64,000 bases of DNA from Ricinus communis (Eukaryota; Streptophyta; Magnoliopsida; Malpighiales; Euphorbiaceae). Position numbers and translations under genes: made by a program. The DNA lies in the NCBI RefSeq assembly GCF_019578655.1, contig NC_063261.1, forward strand, positions 21,639,626-21,703,625, given 5' to 3'. Of this stretch, positions 52,498 to 62,226 are shown in pieces (within the stretch, counting starts at the first letter, position 1; every line of letters begins with the position of its first letter). The notes under the pieces were generated by a model. That model searched no databases and was not told the DNA's origin. It worked only from the letters and a program-made list of their open reading frames with translations.

Positions 52498-52776
52498 TGT
52501 TACTATTATTTATGATAATATTTGAGTTATATTGGATGTCTATCATTATGTCTATGGATAGATTTTCTTATATAAATATAACCCTATCTCGGTAACTTTT
52601 TATACCAATAAATAGGTGTTACAATTAATGGAATGCTACACATAAGCATATAAACACATATACTTAAATACACATATATAGAAAAATTACTTTCTCTCTC
52701 TTTTCTTTGTTTATTTTATTTTTTTATCTTTATTTTACAATACTCTTTATTCTTTTTCTTATTCTTTATTTCACAA
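52498..52776 (+). repeat. Left LTR of the copia element
   Basis: Begins TGTTACTATT and shares with the right LTR the blocks GTTATATTGGAT, CTATCATTATGT, ATGGATAGATTT, AATAGGTGTTACAATTAAT and AAACACATATA. Ends near TTATTTCACA. The TATATAAATA stretch near 52571 could be its TATA box. Confidence 0.8.
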
Positions 52777-53123
52777 TATATTATTAGCAAGATTGTTTAA
52801 AATAAGAATCAAGATGGAGTTATTTTTTTCTTTTCATATTTAAAAAAAAAAAATTACATGAAGTTATAATCTATCTTTATTGAATTCATAAGAGACCATT
52901 TTGGTTGTCCTAATGAGTATATAACACCTATTTCTTTATTTTGGTTTTGTGGCTTTTGAATTTCTACTAAGTTCTTTTATTTTAGTCAAATACTAATTTA
53001 TATTGCAATTATAATATTATCTACATTCTTAATAGGATCATAATTTTATTTTATTTTTATCCTATTTTTAATTAATTTATTATAGATATATTATCTAATA
53101 TTAGTTAATGTTAATTAATTTCT

Positions 53124-53645
53124 AGTTCCTGAAGGACTTTTATTATAAATTTTTATTTCTGAAGAACTTGTATTATAAATTTTAGTTTCTGAAAAGTTTG
53201 TATTATAAATTTTAATTCTTGAAGAACTTGTATTATAAATTTTAGATCATGAAGAACTAGTGATATATATAGTTTTTGAAAAACTTATATTATAAATTTT
53301 AGTTCCTGAAGAACTTATATTATAAATTTTAGTTCTTGAAATATTTGTATCATAAATTTTAATTCCTGAAGAACTTGCATTATAAATTCTATTTCCTAAA
53401 GCACTAATATTAGTTTTAGTTTTTGAAGAACTAAATAAATAAATAACTAAAAATATAAATTCTTGAAGAACTAAATAAATAAATAACTAAAAATATAAAT
53501 TCTTGAAGAACTAAATAAATAAATAACTAAAAATATAAATTCTTGAAGAATTTTGACTATAAGTTCCCGAAGAACTAAAGTATCTTGAAATCTAGTACCT
53601 CAATTTATTTAAGAATTTAATATTTTATGTTCATGAAGAACTAAA
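53124..53645 (+). repeat. Tandem array of 30-bp and 40-bp units with TTCnnGAA cores
   Basis: About ten 30-bp units resembling TTCCTGAAGAACTTGTATTA plus ATAAATTTTAG run from 53124 to about 53410. Then come three nearly identical 40-bp units (from about 53421, 53461 and 53501) that begin TTCTTGAAGAACTAAATAAA. Further partial units follow to 53645. All frames contain stops, so it is not coding. The cores TTCCTGAA, TTCTTGAA, TTCCCGAA and TTCATGAA match the nTTCnnGAAn form of heat-shock elements. The array sits between the primer-binding region and the pol remnant, where gag would be. Confidence 0.85.
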
Positions 53646-53718
53646 TATATTAGTCTTTAAAATATTGATAATAATTGAAGTATTATTTATTTTTCTTTGT
53701 ATAGAAAGGTAAAATATT

Positions 53719-55510
53719 ATGGATCTTACTCAATCATTAATAAGATCAATACATTATCTGGTAGTAAAAAAAATAATTAAAAGCTCCAAAAGAGCAAATA
53801 TATTACTACTTAGAGATACATATATTTTTATTAAAGATGCATTATTCTCCCCAAGATCTCGTAGAAATTTATTGAGCATTAAAGATATTCGCCGAGATGG
53901 ATATCATATTGAAACTACAAATGTAAAAAAAATATTGATATTTCTACTTTATAACCCTCACATGGGAAAGAAATGTTTATTGAAGAAATTACATACTTTC
54001 TCTTTTGGCCTATATTACACATATATGTGTACTATTGAAACAAATATGGTAATAAACTATAAGTTTACTGACTCAAATATTTTTCTTACTTCATATGATC
54101 GATTAGGTAATCCTGAATCATGATGCAAAAATTTAATGAAAGCTCTTATGACCATCCATAGAAGAACCAAAAGATTCTTCAATCTAATGAATTCTCATGT
54201 TCAGCTTTCTCTCAAGTAAAGCTGATTATTAGGTCTTTACCAAGCAAAATTCAAAATGAATCACCTAGATTTCTGAAAGCGTATACAAGGTGATATTTGT
54301 GGATTAGTTTATCCACCATGTGGACTAACAATATGGTCACATGTATATTTATTATCAAGGTGAAATATAACAATATGGTCACATGTATATTTATTATCAA
54401 GGTGAAATATGACAATTTTCAAAATATGCTATTAAGATAATTCATCTTGATAATGTCAGTGAATTTACATCTAAGACCTTTAATAATTATTGCATGTCAA
54501 TGGAATAACTGTCGAACATCTAGTAGCTCATGTTCATACTCAAAATGGTCTAGCATAATCTTTTATTAAACGTCTCCAGTTAATAGCTAGACCACTACTT
54601 ATGAAAATAAATCTACCAATAATTGCTTGGGAATATGCAATTTTACATGCAACAACTTATTCGCATCAAGCCAATTAGTTATCATAAATTATCATCATTA
54701 CAGTTGGTTTCTGGCCATGAGCCAAATATTTTTCATTTGAGAGTTTTTAGATATGTTGTTTATGTCCCAATGAATCCCCACATCGCATAGAAATGGGACC
54801 TCAGAGAAGATTAAAAAAATATATTGGATATGAATCTCTATCTATAATTAAAAGTTTTGACCATTAACGGGGGATGCCTTTACTGCGAGATTTAATGATT
54901 GTCATTTTAATGAGGCTTTGTTTTCTAAGTTAGAGGGAGAGAACAAGCAATTAGATAAACAAATTATTTGGAATAGCCATCATTAAATCATCTTGATCCC
55001 TATTAAAAACAATGTGACCTAGAAGTTCAAAGGATCATTCATTTGCAAAGTATAGCAAATTAATTGCCAAATGCATTTTGTGATCCAAAAAGAGTAACTA
55101 AATCTCATATACCGTCTGAAAATGCTCCAACTAGAATTGATGTCCTGGTAAGACAACATATTAATATTATAGCAAATGAATCTGTGACATGCAAGAAGTG
55201 TGGTAGGCCAATTGGTTCCAAGGATAAAAATTCAAGAAAGAAAAAGAAATAAAATAAACCAAGTGACTGTTTCAAAATTGATGTTCCTGAAAAATCTATA
55301 ACAAAAAAAATAGATGAACAAGTAACCCCAGAAGAGGTTCAAGTACATGAAGATAATGAAAACAATAAAATATCAATCAATTATGTCACTTCAGGTAAGA
55401 GATGAAACCAAAATGAAACTATTGTTAACAATGTATTTGTATATGCAATATCAATTGATATTGCAAAAAAAAAAAAGAAATGATATCATCTTAACGAGGC
55501 ATATTCATTG
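53719..55510 (+). pseudogene. Broken copia pol remnant (pre-integrase and integrase parts)
   Basis: The open part 53719-54123 has the copia segment after the protease, including SRRNLLSIKDI and ending in DRLGNPES, which corresponds to the HxRLGH pre-integrase motif. From about 54117 to 54900 an integrase core can be followed through stops and frame changes, including the block with HLDN and EFTSKTF. The segment 55064-55252 carries RPIGSKDKN, typical of the linker between integrase and reverse transcriptase. The reverse transcriptase/RNase H part is absent. A 42-bp tandem duplication at 54327-54410 lies inside the integrase part. The copy is clearly dead. Confidence 0.8.
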
Positions 55511-55531
55511 TAATAGACATATAAGGGGGAG

Positions 55532-55797
55532 TGTTATAGTAATATTTTAGTTATATTGGATACCTATCATTATGTTTATGGATAGATTTCTTTGTATAAA
55601 TAGAACTTTATCTCTGTAACTTTTTACACTTATAAATAGGTGTTACAATTAATAAAATGATACACATAAACATATAAACACATATAATGACATACACATA
55701 AACATAAAAATTACTCTCTTTCTTCTTTCTTCATTTACGTTGTTCTTGATTTTTATTTTATAATACTCTTTATTCTTCTTCTTATTCTTTATTTCAT
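55532..55797 (+). repeat. Right LTR of the copia element
   Basis: Starts TGTTATAGTAATATTTTAG immediately after the polypurine tract and matches the left LTR along its length. The end near TTATTTCAT is uncertain by a few bases. Confidence 0.8.
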
Positions 55798-58257
55798 AAT
55801 AATTATATACTTAAGAATCATTTAAAAATTAATTTATCCTCTTTAAATTTAAGAAAAAAAATGTGGGTCTTAAATTATTGTTGCAAAAGAAAAAAGATTA
55901 TGAAATATTTTGAAAGCTTAATTTTTGTACCGCTCCGTGTAATTGGGAAATAATATGACTTAATTTTGTAGAAAATTGAAATTATATGAACTATAAGGGT
56001 TTAATTGACTTCCCCTAAATAGTTGAGTACTTTTATACTTTTTGTCAAAACTGAAACATAGGTTTGTCCATCCATTATTTATTATAGTATTATATCAGGA
56101 AATATCCTAAGAAAGTAAAAGAAAAATTAATAAGTCTCCACTTGATAGTATGAATTCAGTCACTAGAACTTTAAATTTTAAATTCAAACTCTAATTAATT
56201 AAAGTTAATGAAAAAGAAAAAAGAAGAGAAAGTAAGAGAAAACAAACGCAAAACCCTTGAAGTGGGAATTTAATTACGTGATCTGCTAACCAACGTAAGT
56301 AATTAAGGGTCCTTTTCAAATCTCTTAATTAATGGTCTAATGATCTTTAATTATCAATAATTAATGGTTTTCCTTCAACCAGTCTTAATTAATGGCCGTC
56401 AGGTGGCAGTATAGCAGCACTTCCTTTGCTTTGTTGTTTTTCTTTTGATCTGGTAAATGCTGTTTCCACGTTAGGGTCGTCATTTTCTTTTTTCATGCAT
56501 GTATATAAATTTTTGTGCAAAAAAGAAAAGAAGATTGTGGATGATTTGGAAATGAATTACCTTGTATTACGTCAATTTAATACTTTTATATTATGATAAA
56601 TTATTGGAATAAAATATAAAAACACAGTGTTTTTATTAATTTATAAATTTTAATATGTGATTTCTTTTTTTATATAAAAAAGAAATATGCAGTTATAAAT
56701 TGCCGTAATAAAAAAGATATTTCACCGTTAATAGTTTCAATTTGCAAAAATTCAACCACCTTTACTTTGATAAGCTATTATTATTATATTGTTGATATTT
56801 AATAATTAGAGTTTCGAGCTTAACAATGTTTAATTTTATTTTTTGACTGTTAAATTACTGTTTAAAAAGTTATTGGTACAGTGAGATTAATTTAACTGTC
56901 AAATAACCACGCTTTGAATTGTTAATTTCTAAATCAATATTATCATATATAAAAAATATGATAATGATAATTGATCATAAAAATTAAATTCTTACTAATC
57001 GATATTATTTATTAAAACTATGTGATGTTTTTTTTATTTTTTTTTAAATTATTACCTTTCACATAAAAGAAATTGCATGATTAAATAAAGGAATTATTTT
57101 TATTGTTTCACGACTAGCTTTCTATTTGTTTTTCCGACTATAACAAGAGATTTACTTATTTACTTGTACGGGTATTTGCAATTCTAGTACTCATTTTACA
57201 ATAAGTTTACTATGATGATTAAATCAAGCATTTTTACATATTATTTAATTAAATGTTAGTATCTATACATATCAAGCTTAGTTTAATGTAAAATCAAATT
57301 AATACATTTCTATAACAATAAAATTTAAAATTATAAATTAAAAAAAAACTCGTGAAAATGATATAAATCTCACTGATATTCATAAAGGGATTTAAATTTA
57401 AAATATCTAATTTTAACGGAGCATGAAAATGATATATATATATATATATATATATCTTATTAATAATTTATAAAGAGATTTAACCTCAAAATATCTAGTT
57501 TCAGCGGAGGATATGGAACACCGCAGGTGCAGAGAGCACAGTGGAGCAAATCAAGCATCATGAAGACATGTTGTAGTATAAATTAATGGTGGGTTGCATG
57601 ATGAAAACAAAGTTGATCTCCCACTATCAAGTTTTGACATGGAGATTTCCCAAATATCATCCTACTCCTTGAAAGATATATAACAGCGGCAGCTTCCTAC
57701 CCTCCACTTGCAAAAATATCTGCTTTTCTATTCTGTTTGGACCCAACTTTCTCATTCACAGTATTACTTGAGTAAGCCATGTTCATTTTCCATTTCTTGT
57801 TTCGGTCTCTTAATTAATTCAATTTTATCCATTTTTTTAACCTTATTCCCCCTACTGAAGTTCAGCAATTGTTGAGCAAAGGAGAGTTTGCTGGTCGAGA
57901 CATATTCGGTCCACCTACTAACATGATATGTCATTTTTCATATTAGCTAACCGTCACAATCAAAAAAGAAAAAAAATCATTTGGGATATGAAAAAGAAAA
58001 TTATTGGTTAAATAAAAGTTTACTGGTAATGATTTAATAGTGTATTTATTTATAATTGTTAACACTATTTCTTAGTATGCAACATGTATAGTCACTTAGA
58101 AAAGTTGTCCGAAATTCCTATAGTATTAAATGGAACATATTTATGTAATACATGTCAACTTGGCCATGATAATATCTCTACAATAATTGAAAGACAATAT
58201 AGTTCTAATACTATAACTGCCCTTTGAAACCCAAACTCCATCACCCACCACCAACTA
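55798..58257. other. Gene-free spacer before the ATL gene
   Basis: AT-rich with a TA microsatellite (about 57432-57455). The last 700 bases should contain the ATL promoter, but I could not pick a clear TATA box. No coding frame is seen. Confidence 0.5.
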
Positions 58258-58755
58258 ATGTCATCGCAGGAGTACTCTCAACCATTCCATTGGCACTTCT
58301 CAACAGAACCCCACGACAATGGTTTCGAAATCCATGGCCGTACACTCTTCTTCGTGGTTGTTCTTTTTGCCCTAGTAATTCTCGTAACCCTTTTGTTCCT
58401 CTATGCCCGTTGGGTCTGCCACTACCAGCATCACCATTTCCCATCAAGCCAGGCCAACCACGCGCCGCACGACCTTTCGCCATGCCATCAAGGCCTTCAC
58501 CCTACTGTCATAAAGGCGATGTCGATAACTTTGCACCGGTCATCATCCTCGTCTTTAGGTTACTACTGTACTACTGAGTGTTGCATATGTCTAGGTGTGT
58601 TTGAAGATGGTGATAAGGTTAAGGTATTGCCTGAATGCAGCCACTGCTTCCATAGTGAATGTGTTGATAAGTGGCTTACGGCACAGTCCAGTTGCCCACT
58701 TTGTAGAGCTTCCCTTCACCGTGACTCGGCTGTTATTTCCATCTTAACAGAGTAA
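58258..58755 (+). CDS. ATL-type RING-H2 membrane E3 ubiquitin ligase
   Basis: A 165-residue intronless protein with the ATL layout. A hydrophobic transmembrane segment lies at about 29-50. A GLD-like motif, GLHPTVI, is at about 79-85. A canonical RING-H2 finger at 108-149 (C-x2-C, then C-x-H-x2-H-x2-C, then C-x2-C, with CSHCFHSEC and [11 protein letters not shown]) carries the Trp between the sixth and seventh ligands that helps E2 binding. A short tail follows. ATL proteins sit in membranes with the RING in the cytosol and transfer ubiquitin from an E2; many are quick-response genes in defence or carbon/nitrogen signalling. The His-rich segment after the membrane span is variable. The member cannot be named from sequence alone. 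The ATG at 58258 gives the expected short N-terminus. Confidence 0.9.
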   Translation: MSSQEYSQPFHWHFSTEPHDNGFEIHGRTLFFVVVLFALVILVTLLFLYARWVCHYQHHHFPSSQANHAPHDLSPCHQGLHPTVIKAMSITLHRSSSSSLGYYCTTECCICLGVFEDGDKVKVLPECSHCFHSECVDKWLTAQSSCPLCRASLHRDSAVISILTE

Positions 58756-59307
58756 ACAAATATGCATACATACAGTGACTGATTTACATGTTCATTTGAT
58801 GAAGTTTAAGGAGTTGTTAATTATTTATGTATATTAATTATACCTGTACATCAATTTATATTGCTGTAATAATTACACAAATACTTTATGTATCATTGTC
58901 TCTGAGTATATATATGTTCTTTCTGTATTACAATTCCAGCAAAATCATAATCTTTATAAGGATTAGCTGAAAACAAGAATGTTGGCGTAATGATAAATTG
59001 TACCATAGTTACATATGACGAGAACAAATGTGATGTTTCCATTGGAGACGATGCTTGTCATGTAATGAACATAATATATTCGACGAATTTTCTCAAAGAC
59101 TTACTGTTTTTCCTTTTGGTTTACTTGTTTAATCATATAGATACAACCAATAGGCGTACGGTTGAGCAGTAATTATTTTTACCATATATATATATTAACA
59201 TATGGCCTAGTAATGTTAGAGACAAAATAAATTTTACTAAAAAAAAGAGGTGAGAGAAAAGTGGGCATTTAATTTGTTATTTAAAAAATTAAAATTTTAA
59301 TCAAGAA

Positions 59308-59444
59308 AGTGAGATAAGATAAAGAGACTATTTTCTAATTTAACTAAAGTTTGAATTTTAAACATGTAGCTGTGTTAAAATTTTTAAGATAATTCTTTAC
59401 CATTCATAAGGGCATTATCTGACACACTGTAAATTATTTTAGAC
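59308..59444 (+). repeat. Dispersed repeat, family 1, copy B
   Basis: Carries GAGATAAGATAAAGAGACTA, TTTAACTAAAGTTTGAATTT, GTTAAAATTTTTAAGATAAT, CCATTCATAAGGGCATTATC and TGACACACTGTAAATTA in the order seen at 32155-32292. Confidence 0.65.
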
Positions 59445-59906
59445 TATTTAATAAAAAAATTAAATTTTAGACTACCTATATTATTTTTAAATAAACCAAT
59501 CTAATTAATTTGTAAAATATATGTTTTTCGGAATGATAAGTTTGCCTCCTTCATTATTATTAAAAGTGAATTGTGAATTGAATATTTGCTACAAAGTTTA
59601 ATTGAAAAAATATTCTCATCCTGTTTTTTTTTATCACTGTTTTCTTATTCTTCTTCAGTTGCATTTCTGATCAAATACTAATAGTTTAGTTGCTAAGTTG
59701 CTAGCGACAACATATGGGTCATTGAAGTGAGCTTCCGACCATTTAGATGTATTAGTGAATGATGATGGGCATGCTTATCTTTGGAGACATGGGCTTCTCA
59801 AGTTATAGCTCATGGGCAAGGGAAGCTCTGCCAGTCAATTTAATGTTCTTATGGTTGTAAAAAGTAGGGCCGTTCATGAAAACTCCAACGTTCTTTACTT
59901 CCCCCC

Positions 59907-59968
59907 TCCTTTCCTGCTTAGACCTTAGCCACTTCCCCTCCTTCCCTGCTTAGACCTTAGACCTTGGC
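59907..59968. repeat. Imperfect 32-bp tandem duplication
   Basis: Two copies of a pyrimidine-rich unit containing CCTGCTTAGACCTTAG start at 59913 and 59945 (period 32). The second copy has a small internal duplication of ACCTT. Confidence 0.75.
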
Positions 59969-61277
59969 CACTTATTGATGGTCTATACTTCCTATCTTCT
60001 CTCCACTGACACAACACTTTCTCTAACTTTCATTCGAAACCGCCCTATACGACCGTATCTTATTAACAATTGAAATACAAACAAGAAAAGAAAAATAATA
60101 TCACTCAAAACTAAAATGGAAAACAAAACGGAATATACCGACATAATTAAAAAAATAAAAAATTATATATAAATAAAGCTAATATTGAACGCATATTTAT
60201 CTATGGCACACACGAACATCAGTGTGATCACGATCAACCACTTTTTGTTGTGGGAGATGAGGCCGATCATCTTGGTGTAATCAGTAAAGGAATCGATTAT
60301 CCAATCTATTCTTTTTAATGTGTTGTGTAAAATTCATGTTGTCAGTATTAGCTCCTTACAAGATAATAGAACATACCACAAAAATCATTAAGCACTTAAA
60401 TAGTCCAAGGCATTACATTCAAGTTGGCACTCCTAATGAAATTTTTGGATAACTGTCTTTACTTTAATGTCCCCTATTTTGAAATAGAACTAGAAATGGA
60501 TTTTTCCTATCAGTGGAATACCTTATACCTAACCTAAGTTTTATGTTAATTCAAACTATATTAGTTGAATTGTATTTATTTAAAACTGAACTTAATATTC
60601 AAAATTAGAAAAATAATAAATTTGATTTCATCAGTTTTTAATTGAATTTGTTTTTTAAAAAATATAATACAAAAATTAAGTTTAAATTTGTATAAAAAAT
60701 AAAAACCCTCAACAAAAAATTAAAAATAAAATTACATGTAATTATATAGTTAGATTAGATGAATAGATAGGATTAAGTAAATATTAAAATTCAGCATTAC
60801 TTTTTGATGAGAAAAAGGTAAAACTAAGAAATAATTCTAAGAGTTTGAAAGAAAAAAAAGTCAAAATAAAATAAAGGAACTATTGTCAAAAATTTCAGGA
60901 TTATAAAAAATAAAAAATATATATATTAAAATAATTTAATTTTATATGAACCATGCAGTATATATATGAATTTTAATTTTTAGCTTTATATCGACTTTGA
61001 TTAGACTTTACTACATTTTTCAAATTTAAAATTGAATCCAACCCACTTTTACTCGATTTTAAACATTTTCAAACTATATTCAATCTGAGAAAATTTAAAC
61101 CTAATATATGTTTTTCAATTTTTATCGTATTTTTCAAATTAGTTGAGTTATTAGTTTGGTTGAATACTTCTATTAAGAATATATAAAGAATTCAAACCAA
61201 TCTCATTTTAGAGGAGGATTGCAAAATCCCATGATTGCTTTAAGAGACATTTTCCAATAGACCAAAATATACAGACG

Positions 61278-61405
61278 AGATTATACCAAATATATAATAA
61301 TAGTCGAGCAGATTATATCGAGTATATAATAATAACTAAGTAGATTGAATCGAACGCATAATGATAACATAACAAATTTTATTGAGTATACAATGATAGA
61401 CAACC
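61278..61405. repeat. Four degenerate 32-bp tandem units
   Basis: Units begin at 61278, 61310, 61342 and 61374 with AGATTATA, AGATTATA, AGATTGAA and AAATTTTA. Each has a following GAGTATATAATAATA-like block. The exact spacing of 32 across diverged copies marks an old tandem array. Confidence 0.7.
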
Positions 61406-61779
61406 AAAATAACTCAAAGAGAACATATGTCAAATAAACTGAGTTTGACTTAGTTATAATCTCGCTAGAATTACGAGTTTCACAAAATACTAATCCTATT
61501 AAGTAGCTTAAATGTAGATATATAAACACCATATGTGATATGACATATTATTAATCCTCGAGTACTTTAGATAGATTACTCTATTTTGAAGAAGACAAAG
61601 AAGATTCCAAACCTATATAAGAGCATGGCCATAAGGCTTGGAGGTATATTATTCTATTATAATTATTAGGATTTCTGTTAATTTAGCTATCGAAGTGAGT
61701 TATCGGACAATTCATCGGTACTCCACTAATATATTTGCGGGTATTAGGCCAAATTCCTTCATTTTCCTTTGACGCTTCT

Positions 61780-61932
61780 TGGGCCTTCAAAACTTTAAAC
61801 AAGATTCCGCTAAAACTGGGCTTTGCTGTATCCCACTATAGTTTATAGAAGCTCTAAGGTTTCTATTTGAGAGCTAGAAGCCCAATAGAGATAGGGTTTC
61901 ACTGCCCATATAAATGTATCCCCAAACCCTAA
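61780..61932 (+). promoter_or_regulatory. RPL41 promoter: site II motifs, TATA box and telo-box
   Basis: TGGGCC (61780-61785), TGGGCT (61817-61822) and AGCCCA (61880-61885, reverse of TGGGCT) are site II elements. TATAAAT is at 61910-61916 and a telo-box AAACCCTAA at 61924-61932. Site II plus telo-box is the known signature of plant ribosomal protein promoters expressed in dividing cells. Confidence 0.75.
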
Positions 61933-62032
61933 TTCTCACTCTCATCTCCTTTATCTGCAGCCTCTGTTGAAATCAACAGTTAGGGTTCTCAATCAGAAGG
62001 CAGCAAACAGCTTTGAGGCTTACCTTGTCACC

Positions 62033-62226
62033 ATGAGAGCCAAGGTAACCAATACTTACAATTCTGTCAGTTCTGTATTATTATTATTATTATTATTATA
62101 AAAGTTTGCTAATGTTTTAATATGTGATTATTATGGTTTTGTTTTTGTTAATTTATTCAGTGGAAGAAGAAGCGTATGAGGAGGTTGAAGAGGAAGCGCA
62201 GAAAGATGAGACAGAGATCTAAGTAA
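62033..62226 (+). CDS. RPL41: 60S ribosomal protein L41 (eL41), two exons
   Basis: Exon 1 (62033-62044) encodes only MRAK. Exon 2 (62161-62226) encodes WKKKRMRRLKRKRRKMRQRS, then the final Lys and a TAA stop. The 25-residue product is the complete eL41, the smallest and most basic ribosomal protein, which sits as one helix at the interface of the 60S and 40S subunits. The intron (62045-62160) has GTAACC and TTCAG borders and begins with an ATT-repeat. The gene has the site II and telo-box promoter expected for its class. The leader has no upstream ATG; it contains a small inverted repeat, CTGTTGA-AA-TCAACAG (61964-61979). Confidence 0.95.

Larger units (their letters stand above)
52498..55797 (+). 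mobile_element. Degenerate Ty1/copia LTR retrotransposon
   Basis: Two related LTRs (52498 to about 52776 and 55532 to about 55797) flank about 2.75 kb of internal DNA. After the left LTR, ATTAGCAAGATTG is a decayed match to the usual copia primer-binding region. Directly before the right LTR is the polypurine tract AAGGGGGAG. Inside are a tandem array and broken gag-pol remnants. The gag and protease region and the reverse transcriptase/RNase H region are missing, so the element cannot move by itself. The LTRs differ by many substitutions and small indels, which points to an old insertion. A possible AATAA target duplication is not convincing in AT-rich flanks. Confidence 0.85.
58756..61779. 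other. Gene-free spacer between the ATL gene and RPL41
   Basis: AT-rich with three repeat features listed separately. A TAGGGCCGTTCATGAA stretch near 59867 resembles a hAT end, but no partner end was found. No coding frame is convincing. Confidence 0.5.

Noticed and set aside
58224..58577. Proline-rich open frame overlapping the ATL gene, plus a minus-strand frame at 58241-58483
   Set aside because: Both are shadows of the RING-H2 coding sequence, which has a clear membrane span and RING motif in the other frame.
59867..59882. TAGGGCCGTTCATGAA as a hAT end
   Set aside because: No matching inverted end or target duplication could be found on either side.
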